NCBI GenBank assembly: GCA_937871155.1 | Contig: CALMXV010000470.1 | Coordinates: 1-5,285, forward strand | DNA from: an uncultured Taibaiella sp. | GTDB taxonomy: Bacteria > Bacteroidota > Bacteroidia > Chitinophagales > Chitinophagaceae | Direction: 5' to 3' | DNA length: 5,285 bases | Shown: positions 1 through 5,285 of the stretch, in pieces | Position numbering within the stretch: position 1 is the first letter of the stretch | How the letters are laid out: the number at the start of each line of letters is the position of its first letter | Notes under the pieces: model-generated | Told to the model about the DNA's origin: nothing | Database searches by the model: none | The model's input: the letters and a program-made list of their open reading frames with translations, nothing else | Program-made: the position numbers and the translations under genes

Positions 1-15
1 ACACGCTATCCATGC

Positions 16-41
16 GATGCGTCTAGGGCATCCTATTTTTT
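16..41 (+). terminator. Possible weak intrinsic terminator, plus strand
   Basis: GATGC (16-20) can pair with GCATC (28-32) around a 7-nt loop, and a T-rich run CTATTTTTT (33-41) follows. Read on the plus strand this has the form of a short rho-independent terminator. It would serve a plus-strand gene ending left of the window, convergent with the minus-strand kinase/RapZ gene whose stop codon is at 77-79. The stem is only 5 bp, so the call is weak. The rest of 1-76 shows no supportable gene. A minus-strand ATG at 13-11 could start a gene running off the left edge, but only four codons would be visible. Confidence 0.25.
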
Positions 42-76
42 ACCGGACAACATTATTTTTATATATAGGTAGGTTG

Positions 77-1540
77 TTACTCCAATATCCATTTCTTTTT
101 ATTCAAATGTGCTACTGAAGCTTCAATGGCATATTTATTCTTGATATACGCCGTTACTTGTTCAGCTGCAAATACTGAGCGATGTTGACCGCCGGTGCAG
201 CCAAATGAAATAATTAACTGGTCGAAACCACGAGCTAAATAGTCATCTATATTGATGCTGACCACGGCATAAACATGCTCCAAGAACTCATTCATTCTTG
301 TTTGGTTCTTCAAGAAGTCTTGAACTAATTCATTCTGTCCGGTTAGATGCTTGTACTCTTCAAACCTTCCAGGATTTAATATCCCACGACAGTCGAAAAC
401 AAAACCACCACCATGTTCTGTTTTGTCTTTAGGATATCCATTCTTATAGGAAAAGCTGTTGACTTGTATGTTTAGATTATGTTGCTGTTTGGGTAATTCA
501 GGTAAAGTATATTGTGCTTGCAGTTGTGGTGAGGAAATGTTTTCTAATAATTTTCGAAGCTGTGGGTATGCCGGTAGCGAAGGATTGTCGGATAGAAATT
601 GTTCCAGGTTTTTCAAAGCTGGTGCAATGCTGCTAAGGAAGTGCGGTTTCTTCTCTATTAATCCTCTAAAACCATAAGCACCTAAAACCTGCAACAGTCG
701 TAGCAATACAAACTGTGTATAGCTTTTACGAAAATGCAATTCATCCATTCTTGCAGAAGGGATTGTCTGTAGCTTAGTGATATAATGTCTTAGTAATTCT
801 TCTTTCCAATCTTGTGGTAATTGTGCTTTTGCCTGCCATAGCAACGAAGCTATATCATAATAAGGTGGGCCTTGCATGGCACCTTGATAATCGATTAAAT
901 AAGGTTGTCCATTTTGCATCATGATGTTTCTACTTTGGAAATCTCTAAACATCAACATTTGTGGCTGTATTCTTCCCAGCTCTCTACTCCACTCTTCCAT
1001 TTCGTTAAGTATATCCAGCTTATCATAATGCACCTTTTGCAAATCAGCAAAATAATATTTGAAGTATAGCAAGTCTTGAATGATGGCTTTCTCATCAAAC
1101 TTACTAGTAGTAAAGCATTGTTCATAATTAACCTCCGTACCAGCTACCCATTGAAGTTTTATCAACTCATCTATAGCTTTTAGATAGGCTGTTTTTACGG
1201 CTGGTGTCAATCCTTCTTGCTGTAGTTTACTAAATAAAGATGTGTCGCCTAAGTCTTCTTGTAAATAAACTTTTTTGTCTTTACTCTTTTGATAGACATG
1301 TGGAACATGCACTCCATGTTTTAAAAATAAATCTGTGAAGTAGAAATAAGAATTGTTTTCTGCTACATGATTATTAAACGTACCAATCGCTTTATGTAAT
1401 TCATTGCTCAAGCGATAGTATTTTCTATCAGAGCCTGACACCGGAAGGGTTTCAATAACCGTAGGCTTGCTGCCAAATTGCGTTTCAAAAAGCTGTTCTA
1501 ACGTTTCGTTTACTGATACTTTTGTTTTAGGTTCTGCCAT
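77..1540 (-). CDS. Fusion protein: AmgK-like sugar kinase (APH fold) plus RapZ C-terminal domain
   Basis: A 487-residue two-domain protein, probably cytosolic. Residues about 10-320 form an aminoglycoside-phosphotransferase-fold kinase related to AmgK, the MurNAc/GlcNAc anomeric kinase. Visible motifs are GSDRKYYRL (36-44), QEDLGDTSLF (94-103), the catalytic-loop equivalent FRDFQSRN (198-205, with D200 and N205) and the metal-binding LIDYQG (215-220, with D217) followed by GPPYYDIASLL. After a linker, residues about 357-483 match the RapZ C-terminal domain: FSYKNGYP (363-370), FDCRGILNPGRF (382-393), LTGQ (399-402) and GCTGGQHRS (447-455). In E. coli this domain binds glucosamine-6-phosphate and small RNAs. 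The N-terminal P-loop kinase domain of RapZ is absent. I chose the ATG at 1540. The open frame extends upstream to a TTG at 1615 and an ATG at 1612, but those 25 extra residues lie inside sixA and do not look family-like. The chosen start overlaps sixA by 14 nt. The sugar substrate is inferred; another small-molecule phosphotransferase is possible. Confidence 0.88.
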   Translation of the reverse strand: MAEPKTKVSVNETLEQLFETQFGSKPTVIETLPVSGSDRKYYRLSNELHKAIGTFNNHVAENNSYFYFTDLFLKHGVHVPHVYQKSKDKKVYLQEDLGDTSLFSKLQQEGLTPAVKTAYLKAIDELIKLQWVAGTEVNYEQCFTTSKFDEKAIIQDLLYFKYYFADLQKVHYDKLDILNEMEEWSRELGRIQPQMLMFRDFQSRNIMMQNGQPYLIDYQGAMQGPPYYDIASLLWQAKAQLPQDWKEELLRHYITKLQTIPSARMDELHFRKSYTQFVLLRLLQVLGAYGFRGLIEKKPHFLSSIAPALKNLEQFLSDNPSLPAYPQLRKLLENISSPQLQAQYTLPELPKQQHNLNIQVNSFSYKNGYPKDKTEHGGGFVFDCRGILNPGRFEEYKHLTGQNELVQDFLKNQTRMNEFLEHVYAVVSINIDDYLARGFDQLIISFGCTGGQHRSVFAAEQVTAYIKNKYAIEASVAHLNKKKWILE

Positions 1541-2036
1541 ATAATTTTGAGGGGTATTCAAATAAAAATAATTCTTTTTCTTCCTGTTCAAATTCCAACC
1601 AATCTTGAGCATCAAATCTTACCCCTACAATACCACAAGTTGGCATATCTTCTATCTTGAAAATAGGAGTAAGGCTATTGACAAATTCAGTAATACCGGG
1701 GTTATGAGCTATGAGAAATGCCGTAGTTATGTTGTTGGGGATTAATTGTACTTCTTGAAGTAATCGTTCCGTGCTACTATGATATAAGGTAGGTTCTAAA
1801 CGAATAAGATGGATATCGACATGGAGCGTTTGTGCTAATCCTTCTGCTGTTTGCTGCGTTCGTGTAGCCGCACTAGCTATTATGATATCCGGATGAATAC
1901 CAAAATATTTCAGTCGCTCACCCATCATTGCAACCTCTCTCTTTCCTCTTTCATGCAAGGTTCTTTCATAGTCATTTTGCAAGCTATGCGCATAGCTTGC
2001 CGTGGCATGACGAATAAGAAAGACTTGTTTAATCAT
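1527..2036 (-). CDS. sixA: SixA-type phosphohistidine phosphatase (histidine phosphatase superfamily)
   Basis: A 169-residue cytosolic protein, close to the length of E. coli SixA. The catalytic LIRHATAS motif (7-14) supplies R9 and the nucleophile H10. SAATRTQQTAE (55-65) contains the phosphate-binding R59, E81 sits in LEPTLYH, and AHNPGITEFV (110-119) supplies the second catalytic His, H111. This is the compact SixA layout with no inserted cap domain. SixA removes phosphate from histidines of phosphotransfer proteins (ArcB HPt domain and the nitrogen-PTS protein NPr in E. coli); the target here is unknown. The gene starts 12 nt after the lpxH stop and its last 14 nt overlap the start of the kinase/RapZ gene, which suggests one mRNA and coupled translation. 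No Shine-Dalgarno is visible before the ATG. Codons 13-20 contain a perfect 22-bp palindrome, listed separately. Small-molecule phosphatases share this fold, so substrate specificity is less certain than family. Confidence 0.85.
   Translation of the reverse strand: MIKQVFLIRHATASYAHSLQNDYERTLHERGKREVAMMGERLKYFGIHPDIIIASAATRTQQTAEGLAQTLHVDIHLIRLEPTLYHSSTERLLQEVQLIPNNITTAFLIAHNPGITEFVNSLTPIFKIEDMPTCGIVGVRFDAQDWLEFEQEEKELFLFEYPSKLYGRT
1979..2000. repeat. Perfect 22-bp palindrome inside sixA
   Basis: The half-site GCAAGCTATGC (1979-1989) is followed immediately by its exact reverse complement (1990-2000), with no spacer and no mismatch. The symmetry ends at 1978/2001. It lies in sixA codons 13-20, just after the catalytic RHATA motif. 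In the mRNA it could fold into a 9-bp stem with a GCGC loop about 37-58 nt after the start codon. It may be a DNA-binding site, an mRNA structure affecting sixA translation, or chance. The sequence is directly visible; any function is unknown. Confidence 0.7.
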
Positions 2037-2048
2037 TGAAAGAAGTGC

Positions 2049-2807
2049 TTATAGTTTTTTATAATAGTGAAGTTGTAAATCGTATCCATCAAATACGGCA
2101 TAGCTATCATACTTCAGCCAGTCGCCAAGATTGATATACTTACTCGTATTCGATAAAGGGTATTCTTGTGCTATATGTCGATGTCCAAAAATGAAATAAT
2201 CAACAGGCTCATTTTGTAAGATGCTTCTTGCATATTGTACCAGCCATTCTTGCTCTCCTAAAAACTTATCTTCTTGACCGCTTACATGTTTCGGTCCTTT
2301 TTTGCTAAGCCAACTTGCTATTCCTACACCAGTATCGGGATGAATACGTCGATACAGCCATTGCGCCAAAGTGCTGGTCAGTACTTTCTTCATCAACTTA
2401 TAACCCTTGTCCCCCGGTCCTAATCCATCGCCATGAGCTATTACAAACTTCTTGTTGTTAAATGTTCTGAAGATGGGGGCATGATGTACCGGTATATCTA
2501 GTTCTTCTTGAAAATATCCCCGCATCCACAAGTCATGATTACCGGTAAATGCTTCTATTACCAATCCCTGATCTCTTAGCGTTGCCAACTTACCCAGAAA
2601 GCGCGTAAATCCTTTGGGAACAACATTTTTATATTCAAACCAAGCATCGAATATATCCCCTACTAAATACAATATTGCAGCTTCTTTTTGTATTTCGTCC
2701 AGCCAAGCACAAAGCCTCTTTTCACGTTCTATAGTAGCCGCCTTATCCGGTATTCCCAGATGAAAATCTGAAGCAAAATATATTTTCTTGTTTGCTGGTA
2801 GCTGCAT
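2049..2807 (-). CDS. lpxH: UDP-2,3-diacylglucosamine diphosphatase (LpxH family)
   Basis: A 252-residue calcineurin-like metallophosphoesterase. LpxH hydrolyses UDP-2,3-diacylglucosamine to lipid X and UMP in lipid A synthesis, at the inner face of the cytoplasmic membrane. All the metal-binding blocks are present: FASDFHLG (11-18, with D14 and H16), GDIFDAWFEY (50-59, with D51), TGNHDLWM (88-95, with N90 and H91), AHGDG (124-128, with H125) and FGHRHIA (207-213, with H209 and H211). The C-terminal INLGDW (225-230) and the cap segment around residues 150-175 also fit LpxH. The third block reads GNHD, whereas proteobacterial LpxH has GNRD, so this belongs to a divergent branch and the exact substrate rests on homology. 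The ATG at 2807 sits just before the first motif. It is preceded by a 191-nt structured gap and followed after 12 nt by sixA, so it probably leads a lpxH-sixA-kinase/RapZ unit. Confidence 0.82.
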   Translation of the reverse strand: MQLPANKKIYFASDFHLGIPDKAATIEREKRLCAWLDEIQKEAAILYLVGDIFDAWFEYKNVVPKGFTRFLGKLATLRDQGLVIEAFTGNHDLWMRGYFQEELDIPVHHAPIFRTFNNKKFVIAHGDGLGPGDKGYKLMKKVLTSTLAQWLYRRIHPDTGVGIASWLSKKGPKHVSGQEDKFLGEQEWLVQYARSILQNEPVDYFIFGHRHIAQEYPLSNTSKYINLGDWLKYDSYAVFDGYDLQLHYYKKL

Positions 2808-2883
2808 AGTTCTTACTGATACTTTTTAAGGAAGTGTAGCGTTGGAGTAGGATGATATCTACTAACTTGCTTACTTGATGTGC

Positions 2884-2939
2884 CTTTGTATCAAAGCCCA
2901 ATTTGAAGGATAGTGAAGTTTCTTCATTTCAATATTGGG
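2884..2939 (-). promoter_or_regulatory. Nested hairpins in the gap upstream of lpxH
   Basis: Within the 191-nt gap between the TIGR02757 gene and lpxH, the minus-strand RNA can fold into a three-part hairpin. CCCAAT (2939-2934) pairs with ATTGGG (2902-2897). After a one-base bulge TTGAA (2932-2928) pairs with TTCAA (2907-2903). Beyond an asymmetric internal loop TGAAG (2926-2922) pairs with CTTCA (2918-2914) around an AAA loop. A second small hairpin, CTTTG-ATA-CAAAG (2896-2884), follows directly. No T-run follows, so this is not a standard intrinsic terminator. It could be a structured lpxH leader, an mRNA-end stabiliser for the upstream gene, or an incidental fold. No small ORF or known riboswitch was recognised. 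Confidence 0.4.
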
Positions 2940-2943
2940 TCGG

Positions 2944-2951
2944 CAAAAATA
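2944..2951 (-). promoter_or_regulatory. Candidate -7 promoter element for lpxH
   Basis: Read on the minus strand, TATTTTTG (2951-2944) is an exact match to the Bacteroidota -7 consensus TAnnTTTG. Transcription would start near 2938-2940, directly at the base of the hairpin described above, giving a leader of about 130 nt before the lpxH ATG. The -33 TTG element is poor: only a T-run (2972-2968) or TTC (2977-2975) lies at suitable distances. The AT-rich setting makes chance matches likely, so this is tentative. Confidence 0.35.
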
Positions 2952-2998
2952 CTGATTCCATTGTATTAAAAATCGAAGATTATTTTAGAAGGAACCCC

Positions 2999-3769
2999 TT
3001 AAAACTTTAATCGTTCTGCCATGCCAATTCCAAACAACGCATAGTCGTACTTAATAGGGTCGTCTGGATCCCAATGCTTTAATTGTTGGGTTAAGGCAAC
3101 AGCATTTTTCCAATTAGACTTTGCATCATCTAGCAATCCTAATCGATAGGCTACATTAGCTACATGAACATCTAATGGGCAAATGAGTTGATACGGTTGT
3201 ATCTTTTCCCACAAGCCGAAATCTATTCCTTGCTCATCCTTGCGTACCATCCACCTTAGAAACATATTGATACGCTTACAAGCAGAATTTTTTAGTGGCG
3301 TTGAAATATGTTTGGTGGTTCTACTAGGATGTGGTAAAGAAAAAAAATATTGGTGAAAATGAATCAAGGCCTCACCTATATGCGTCTTTGAATAGAACGC
3401 TTCTGTTACAAAAGCCGATTCTAAAGAATCCTCTTGTTGATAGTGATGTTGTAGAAATTGAATGAAATAAAGAAGATCCGTAGCATTAAATGTACGATGT
3501 TTAAACTCTAGAAACCGCTTCAGATGCTGCTCTTCATGATGACAGATAAAATCATAAGGCGCATTTTCCATTAGTTGAATCAGCTTAGTAGCACTATTGA
3601 TAATGCTTGTCCGATTGCCCCAAGAAAAAATAGCCGCAAAGAATCCGGCTATTTCTATGTCTTGTTTTTGGGTAAACCGATGTGGAATACAAACCGGATC
3701 AGTAAGTATAAAATCAGGATGTTGGTAAATATTTAGCTTAGCATCCAATACTTGCTTTATCTTTTCCAA
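2999..3769 (-). CDS. TIGR02757 / DUF2400 family protein, function unknown, possibly HhH-GPD glycosylase-like
   Basis: A 256-residue protein with no signal peptide or membrane segment. It matches the uncharacterised TIGR02757 (DUF2400) family through DPVCIPHRF (24-32), DIEIAGFFAAIFSWGNR (37-53), SACKRINMFLRWMVRKD (162-178), CPLDVHVANVAYRLGLL (197-213) and DPDDPIKYDYALFGIG (234-249). The PLDVHV segment resembles the catalytic-Asp segment of HhH-GPD DNA glycosylases (PVDVHM in human OGG1), and K165 lies where a catalytic Lys could sit; this parallel is my inference. The start is a TTG at 3769. An in-frame stop lies three codons upstream, the only other option is an ATT at 3772, and the next in-frame ATG is at codon 67, too far into the conserved region. 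AAAGG just before the TTG is a weak ribosome-site candidate. The start overlaps the cyclophilin end by 13 nt, suggesting translational coupling. Length fits the family as I know it. Confidence 0.85.
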   Translation of the reverse strand: MEKIKQVLDAKLNIYQHPDFILTDPVCIPHRFTQKQDIEIAGFFAAIFSWGNRTSIINSATKLIQLMENAPYDFICHHEEQHLKRFLEFKHRTFNATDLLYFIQFLQHHYQQEDSLESAFVTEAFYSKTHIGEALIHFHQYFFSLPHPSRTTKHISTPLKNSACKRINMFLRWMVRKDEQGIDFGLWEKIQPYQLICPLDVHVANVAYRLGLLDDAKSNWKNAVALTQQLKHWDPDDPIKYDYALFGIGMAERLKF

Positions 3770-4443
3770 AATCCTTTACTTTTTTTCTTTTTACCGTCTT
3801 TACCATCCAGCAAATACACTTTGCGCATGGCTATATCGGTATTAGGTCTATCAGCTTGTCCTTTAGGCATCATCGATATTTTGTCCACTACATCCATACC
3901 TTCCAGCACGATACCATAGATTGTATAGTTGCCATCTAAGAATGGAACGCCTCCTTGAGTTTTATATACTTCTCTTTGAGCAGGAGTAAATACCCTACCT
4001 GTTTTTTGAGAGATGGTATTCAATTCATCATCTGTATATTTTTTACCGGTAACTATATAGAACTGACAAGCTGATGACGCTTTTTCAGGATTGTTGTCGC
4101 GCGCCATTCCTAACGCCCCACGACAGTGATAAGCACTATCATTGATTTCAGCAGGTACTCGATAGCCTAATTCGCCATTCCCTAAAAGCTGTCCCGGCTG
4201 TGCTCGTTTAGAATCCGGGTCACCGCCTTGAATCACAAAACTAGGAATCACACGATGGAACAATGTACTATCAAAGAATTTTTCTTTTACCAGTTTTATC
4301 ATGTTATCCCGATGTAGTGGCGTATAATCATAGAGTGCTAATACGATATTGCCACTATCGGTTTCTATTTTCACACGTGTGGTTTGTGCATAGCTTAAGG
4401 AAAAGAAAACAGAAGTAATTAAGAGTAAAAAAAATTTTTTCAT
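3757..4443 (-). CDS. Secreted cyclophilin-type peptidyl-prolyl cis-trans isomerase
   Basis: A 228-residue cyclophilin that catalyses cis-trans isomerisation of peptide bonds before proline, probably in the periplasm. Residues 1-19 form a Sec signal peptide: KK, a hydrophobic run, then SLSYA with likely cleavage before Q20. Core motifs are FHRVIPSFVIQGGD (62-75, active-site R64, F69, Q72), GALGMAR (109-115), QFYIVTG (127-133) and FLDGNYTIYG (168-177). Relative to human CypA, Trp121 is replaced by F168 and His126 by Y173, which predicts weak cyclosporin binding. An insertion of roughly 31 residues (about 134-166) precedes the LDG motif; I associate it with Bacteroidota homologues. The tail is lysine-rich (KDGKKKKSKGFWKR, 215-228). 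The first codons after the ATG at 4443 form an A6T8 tract. The gene is first in its unit and overlaps the TIGR02757 gene. Confidence 0.9.
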   Translation of the reverse strand: MKKFFLLLITSVFFSLSYAQTTRVKIETDSGNIVLALYDYTPLHRDNMIKLVKEKFFDSTLFHRVIPSFVIQGGDPDSKRAQPGQLLGNGELGYRVPAEINDSAYHCRGALGMARDNNPEKASSACQFYIVTGKKYTDDELNTISQKTGRVFTPAQREVYKTQGGVPFLDGNYTIYGIVLEGMDVVDKISMMPKGQADRPNTDIAMRKVYLLDGKDGKKKKSKGFWKR

Positions 4444-4470
4444 TTAGTAAAATTGAATTTTTTAGCGGTA

Positions 4471-4499
4471 CAAACTACTAAATTAGCAGCTAAATACAA
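4471..4499 (-). promoter_or_regulatory. Candidate promoter for the cyclophilin-TIGR02757 unit
   Basis: On the minus strand TTG (4499-4497) is followed after 19 nt by TAGTTTG (4477-4471), which is one base shorter than the Bacteroidota -7 consensus TAnnTTTG. The spacing fits this promoter class. Transcription would start near 4466, leaving a leader of about 20 nt before the cyclophilin ATG at 4443. It lies in the 59-nt divergent gap and also covers the region just upstream of corA, so the two promoters would be close together or overlapping. Confidence 0.4.
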
Positions 4500-4502
4500 G
4501 TA

Positions 4503-5285
4503 ATGGGATTCATCAAGCAAGCTAATAAAATTGCCAACCTACTTCCGGAATGGGCTTGGAATTTCGCTTCACGTGAGCCTATTACTACCTATAATCCTAC
4601 AAGAACAGCATCAGAAAGAGAAGAGCCTAACCAATCGCTTTATTCTATATATAGCTATGATGCTTCGCAATTAGAAGAACGTATTTCGCACCTAGAAGCA
4701 GATTGTGTAATCCATCCGGAATCCAAAAAAGTTACTTGGATTAATATAGATGGACTTAAAAAACTAGAAGTAGAACGTATCTCTACACGTTTAGGTATCC
4801 ATAACTTGTTGATAGAAGACATTCTTAGTTCCGGTCAACGAGCTAAAATGGATGAAATTGGGAACATCATTTTTTGTCTTTTACCAATGCTTTATTACAA
4901 TGAAGGTACCGGTGTTGTAGAAAGCGAACAAGTAAGTATCATCCTCGGTGGTAATTTTGTTTTATCCTTTCAGGAAGACCCGGAACGAGATGTATTTGAC
5001 CCGGTGCGAGAACGACTTCGTAACAATGTTCAAAAGCTTAGGGGTAGCACCTCCGACTATCTATGTTATAGCCTTATTGATGTGATAGTAGATAGCTATT
5101 TTGATGTGATTGAAAAATTAAGTGAGCGTATAGAACGTTTGGAAGAAGCCCTACTGTCAAATAAAGAAAAGACCGCATTACCCAAAATCAGCATTTTGCG
5201 TAGAGAGATTATGTTGCTAAGGCGAACCATAATGCCGGTTCGTGATTTAGTGAATGGTATTGTAAGAAGTGAAAATGACGTGTTG
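4503..5285 (+). CDS. corA: CorA-family divalent cation transporter, 3' truncated by window end
   Basis: The 261 visible codons run to the window edge without a stop. They cover the large N-terminal cytoplasmic domain of a CorA-type Mg2+ (or Co2+/Ni2+) channel. Recognisable blocks are VTWINIDGL (77-85), LGIHNLLIEDILSSGQRAKMDE (97-118), SIILGGNFVLSFQE (145-158), DVFDPVRERLR (163-173), SDYLCYSLIDVIVDSYFDVIE (184-204) and a helical, charged stretch starting the long stalk helix (205 onward), including ILRREIMLLRR and MPVRDLV. The two C-terminal membrane helices and the GMN selectivity signature would lie beyond position 5285, so ion specificity cannot be judged. The ATG at 4503 is the first start after an in-frame TAA at 4491-4493. 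No Shine-Dalgarno is visible. The gene is divergent from the cyclophilin gene with a 59-nt gap; no convincing plus-strand promoter was found there. Confidence 0.88.
   Translation, partial: MGFIKQANKIANLLPEWAWNFASREPITTYNPTRTASEREEPNQSLYSIYSYDASQLEERISHLEADCVIHPESKKVTWINIDGLKKLEVERISTRLGIHNLLIEDILSSGQRAKMDEIGNIIFCLLPMLYYNEGTGVVESEQVSIILGGNFVLSFQEDPERDVFDPVRERLRNNVQKLRGSTSDYLCYSLIDVIVDSYFDVIEKLSERIERLEEALLSNKEKTALPKISILRREIMLLRRTIMPVRDLVNGIVRSENDVL

Noticed and set aside
1..76. Partial gene at the left edge
   Set aside because: Short frames are open on both strands, but none is long enough or recognisable enough to support a coding call.
459..677. 72-codon plus-strand open frame
   Set aside because: It lies wholly opposite the kinase/RapZ coding region, is cysteine-rich without any recognisable domain, and is best explained as an antisense shadow.
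1541..1615. N-terminal extension of the kinase/RapZ protein to the TTG at 1615 or ATG at 1612
   Set aside because: It would overlap sixA by 86-89 nt and adds a lysine- and asparagine-rich stretch without family resemblance; the ATG at 1540 fits better, although an AGGGG before the upstream ATG keeps it barely possible.
1851..2039. 62-codon plus-strand open frame
   Set aside because: It is opposite the conserved N-terminal half of sixA and shows no domain or start signal.
2897..2939. Hairpin as an intrinsic terminator for the TIGR02757 gene
   Set aside because: No T-run follows the stem on the minus strand and the stem is interrupted, so the terminator call is not supported.
4372..4381. 10-bp palindrome CACACGTGTG in the cyclophilin gene
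   Set aside because: Several 10-bp palindromes are expected by chance in a window of this size, and it is within coding sequence.
4448..4455. TAAAATTG as a plus-strand -7 promoter element for corA
   Set aside because: It has one mismatch to TAnnTTTG, lies in very AT-rich DNA, and no supporting -33 TTG was identified.

Overview
The window looks like a chromosomal housekeeping segment from a member of the Bacteroidota, possibly Chitinophagaceae-like. It is moderately AT-rich. The start codons lack convincing Shine-Dalgarno sequences, the candidate promoters resemble the Bacteroidota -33 TTG / -7 TAnnTTTG type, and several proteins have a Bacteroidota flavour: a sugar-kinase/RapZ-C-terminal fusion, a TIGR02757 (DUF2400) protein and a secreted cyclophilin with a family-specific insertion. 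The lineage is inferred from gene content and motifs, with no database search.

Layout from the left edge: positions 1-76 hold no supportable gene, only a possible weak plus-strand terminator. Five genes then lie on the minus strand and are transcribed right to left: a secreted cyclophilin (4443-3757), a TIGR02757 protein (3769-2999, overlapping the cyclophilin by 13 nt), a 191-nt gap with nested hairpins and a candidate -7 element, lpxH (2807-2049), sixA (2036-1527, 12 nt after lpxH) and an AmgK-like kinase fused to a RapZ C-terminal domain (1540-77, overlapping sixA by 14 nt). To the right, a 59-nt divergent intergenic region separates these from a plus-strand corA gene that begins at 4503 and is cut off by the window end.

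The minus-strand genes appear to form two tight transcription units. One pairs protein folding in the cell envelope with a protein of unknown function. The other combines lipid A synthesis (LpxH), a histidine-phosphate phosphatase (SixA) and a putative amino-sugar kinase/sensor. The envelope and amino-sugar theme is plausible because UDP-GlcNAc feeds both lipid A and peptidoglycan, but co-regulation is inferred from spacing only.

The points most worth following up are the kinase/RapZ fusion, the resemblance of the TIGR02757 protein to HhH-GPD DNA glycosylases around a putative Lys/Asp pair, a perfect 22-bp palindrome inside sixA, and the structured leader-like region upstream of lpxH. I found no phage, transposon, CRISPR, tRNA or rRNA signal.
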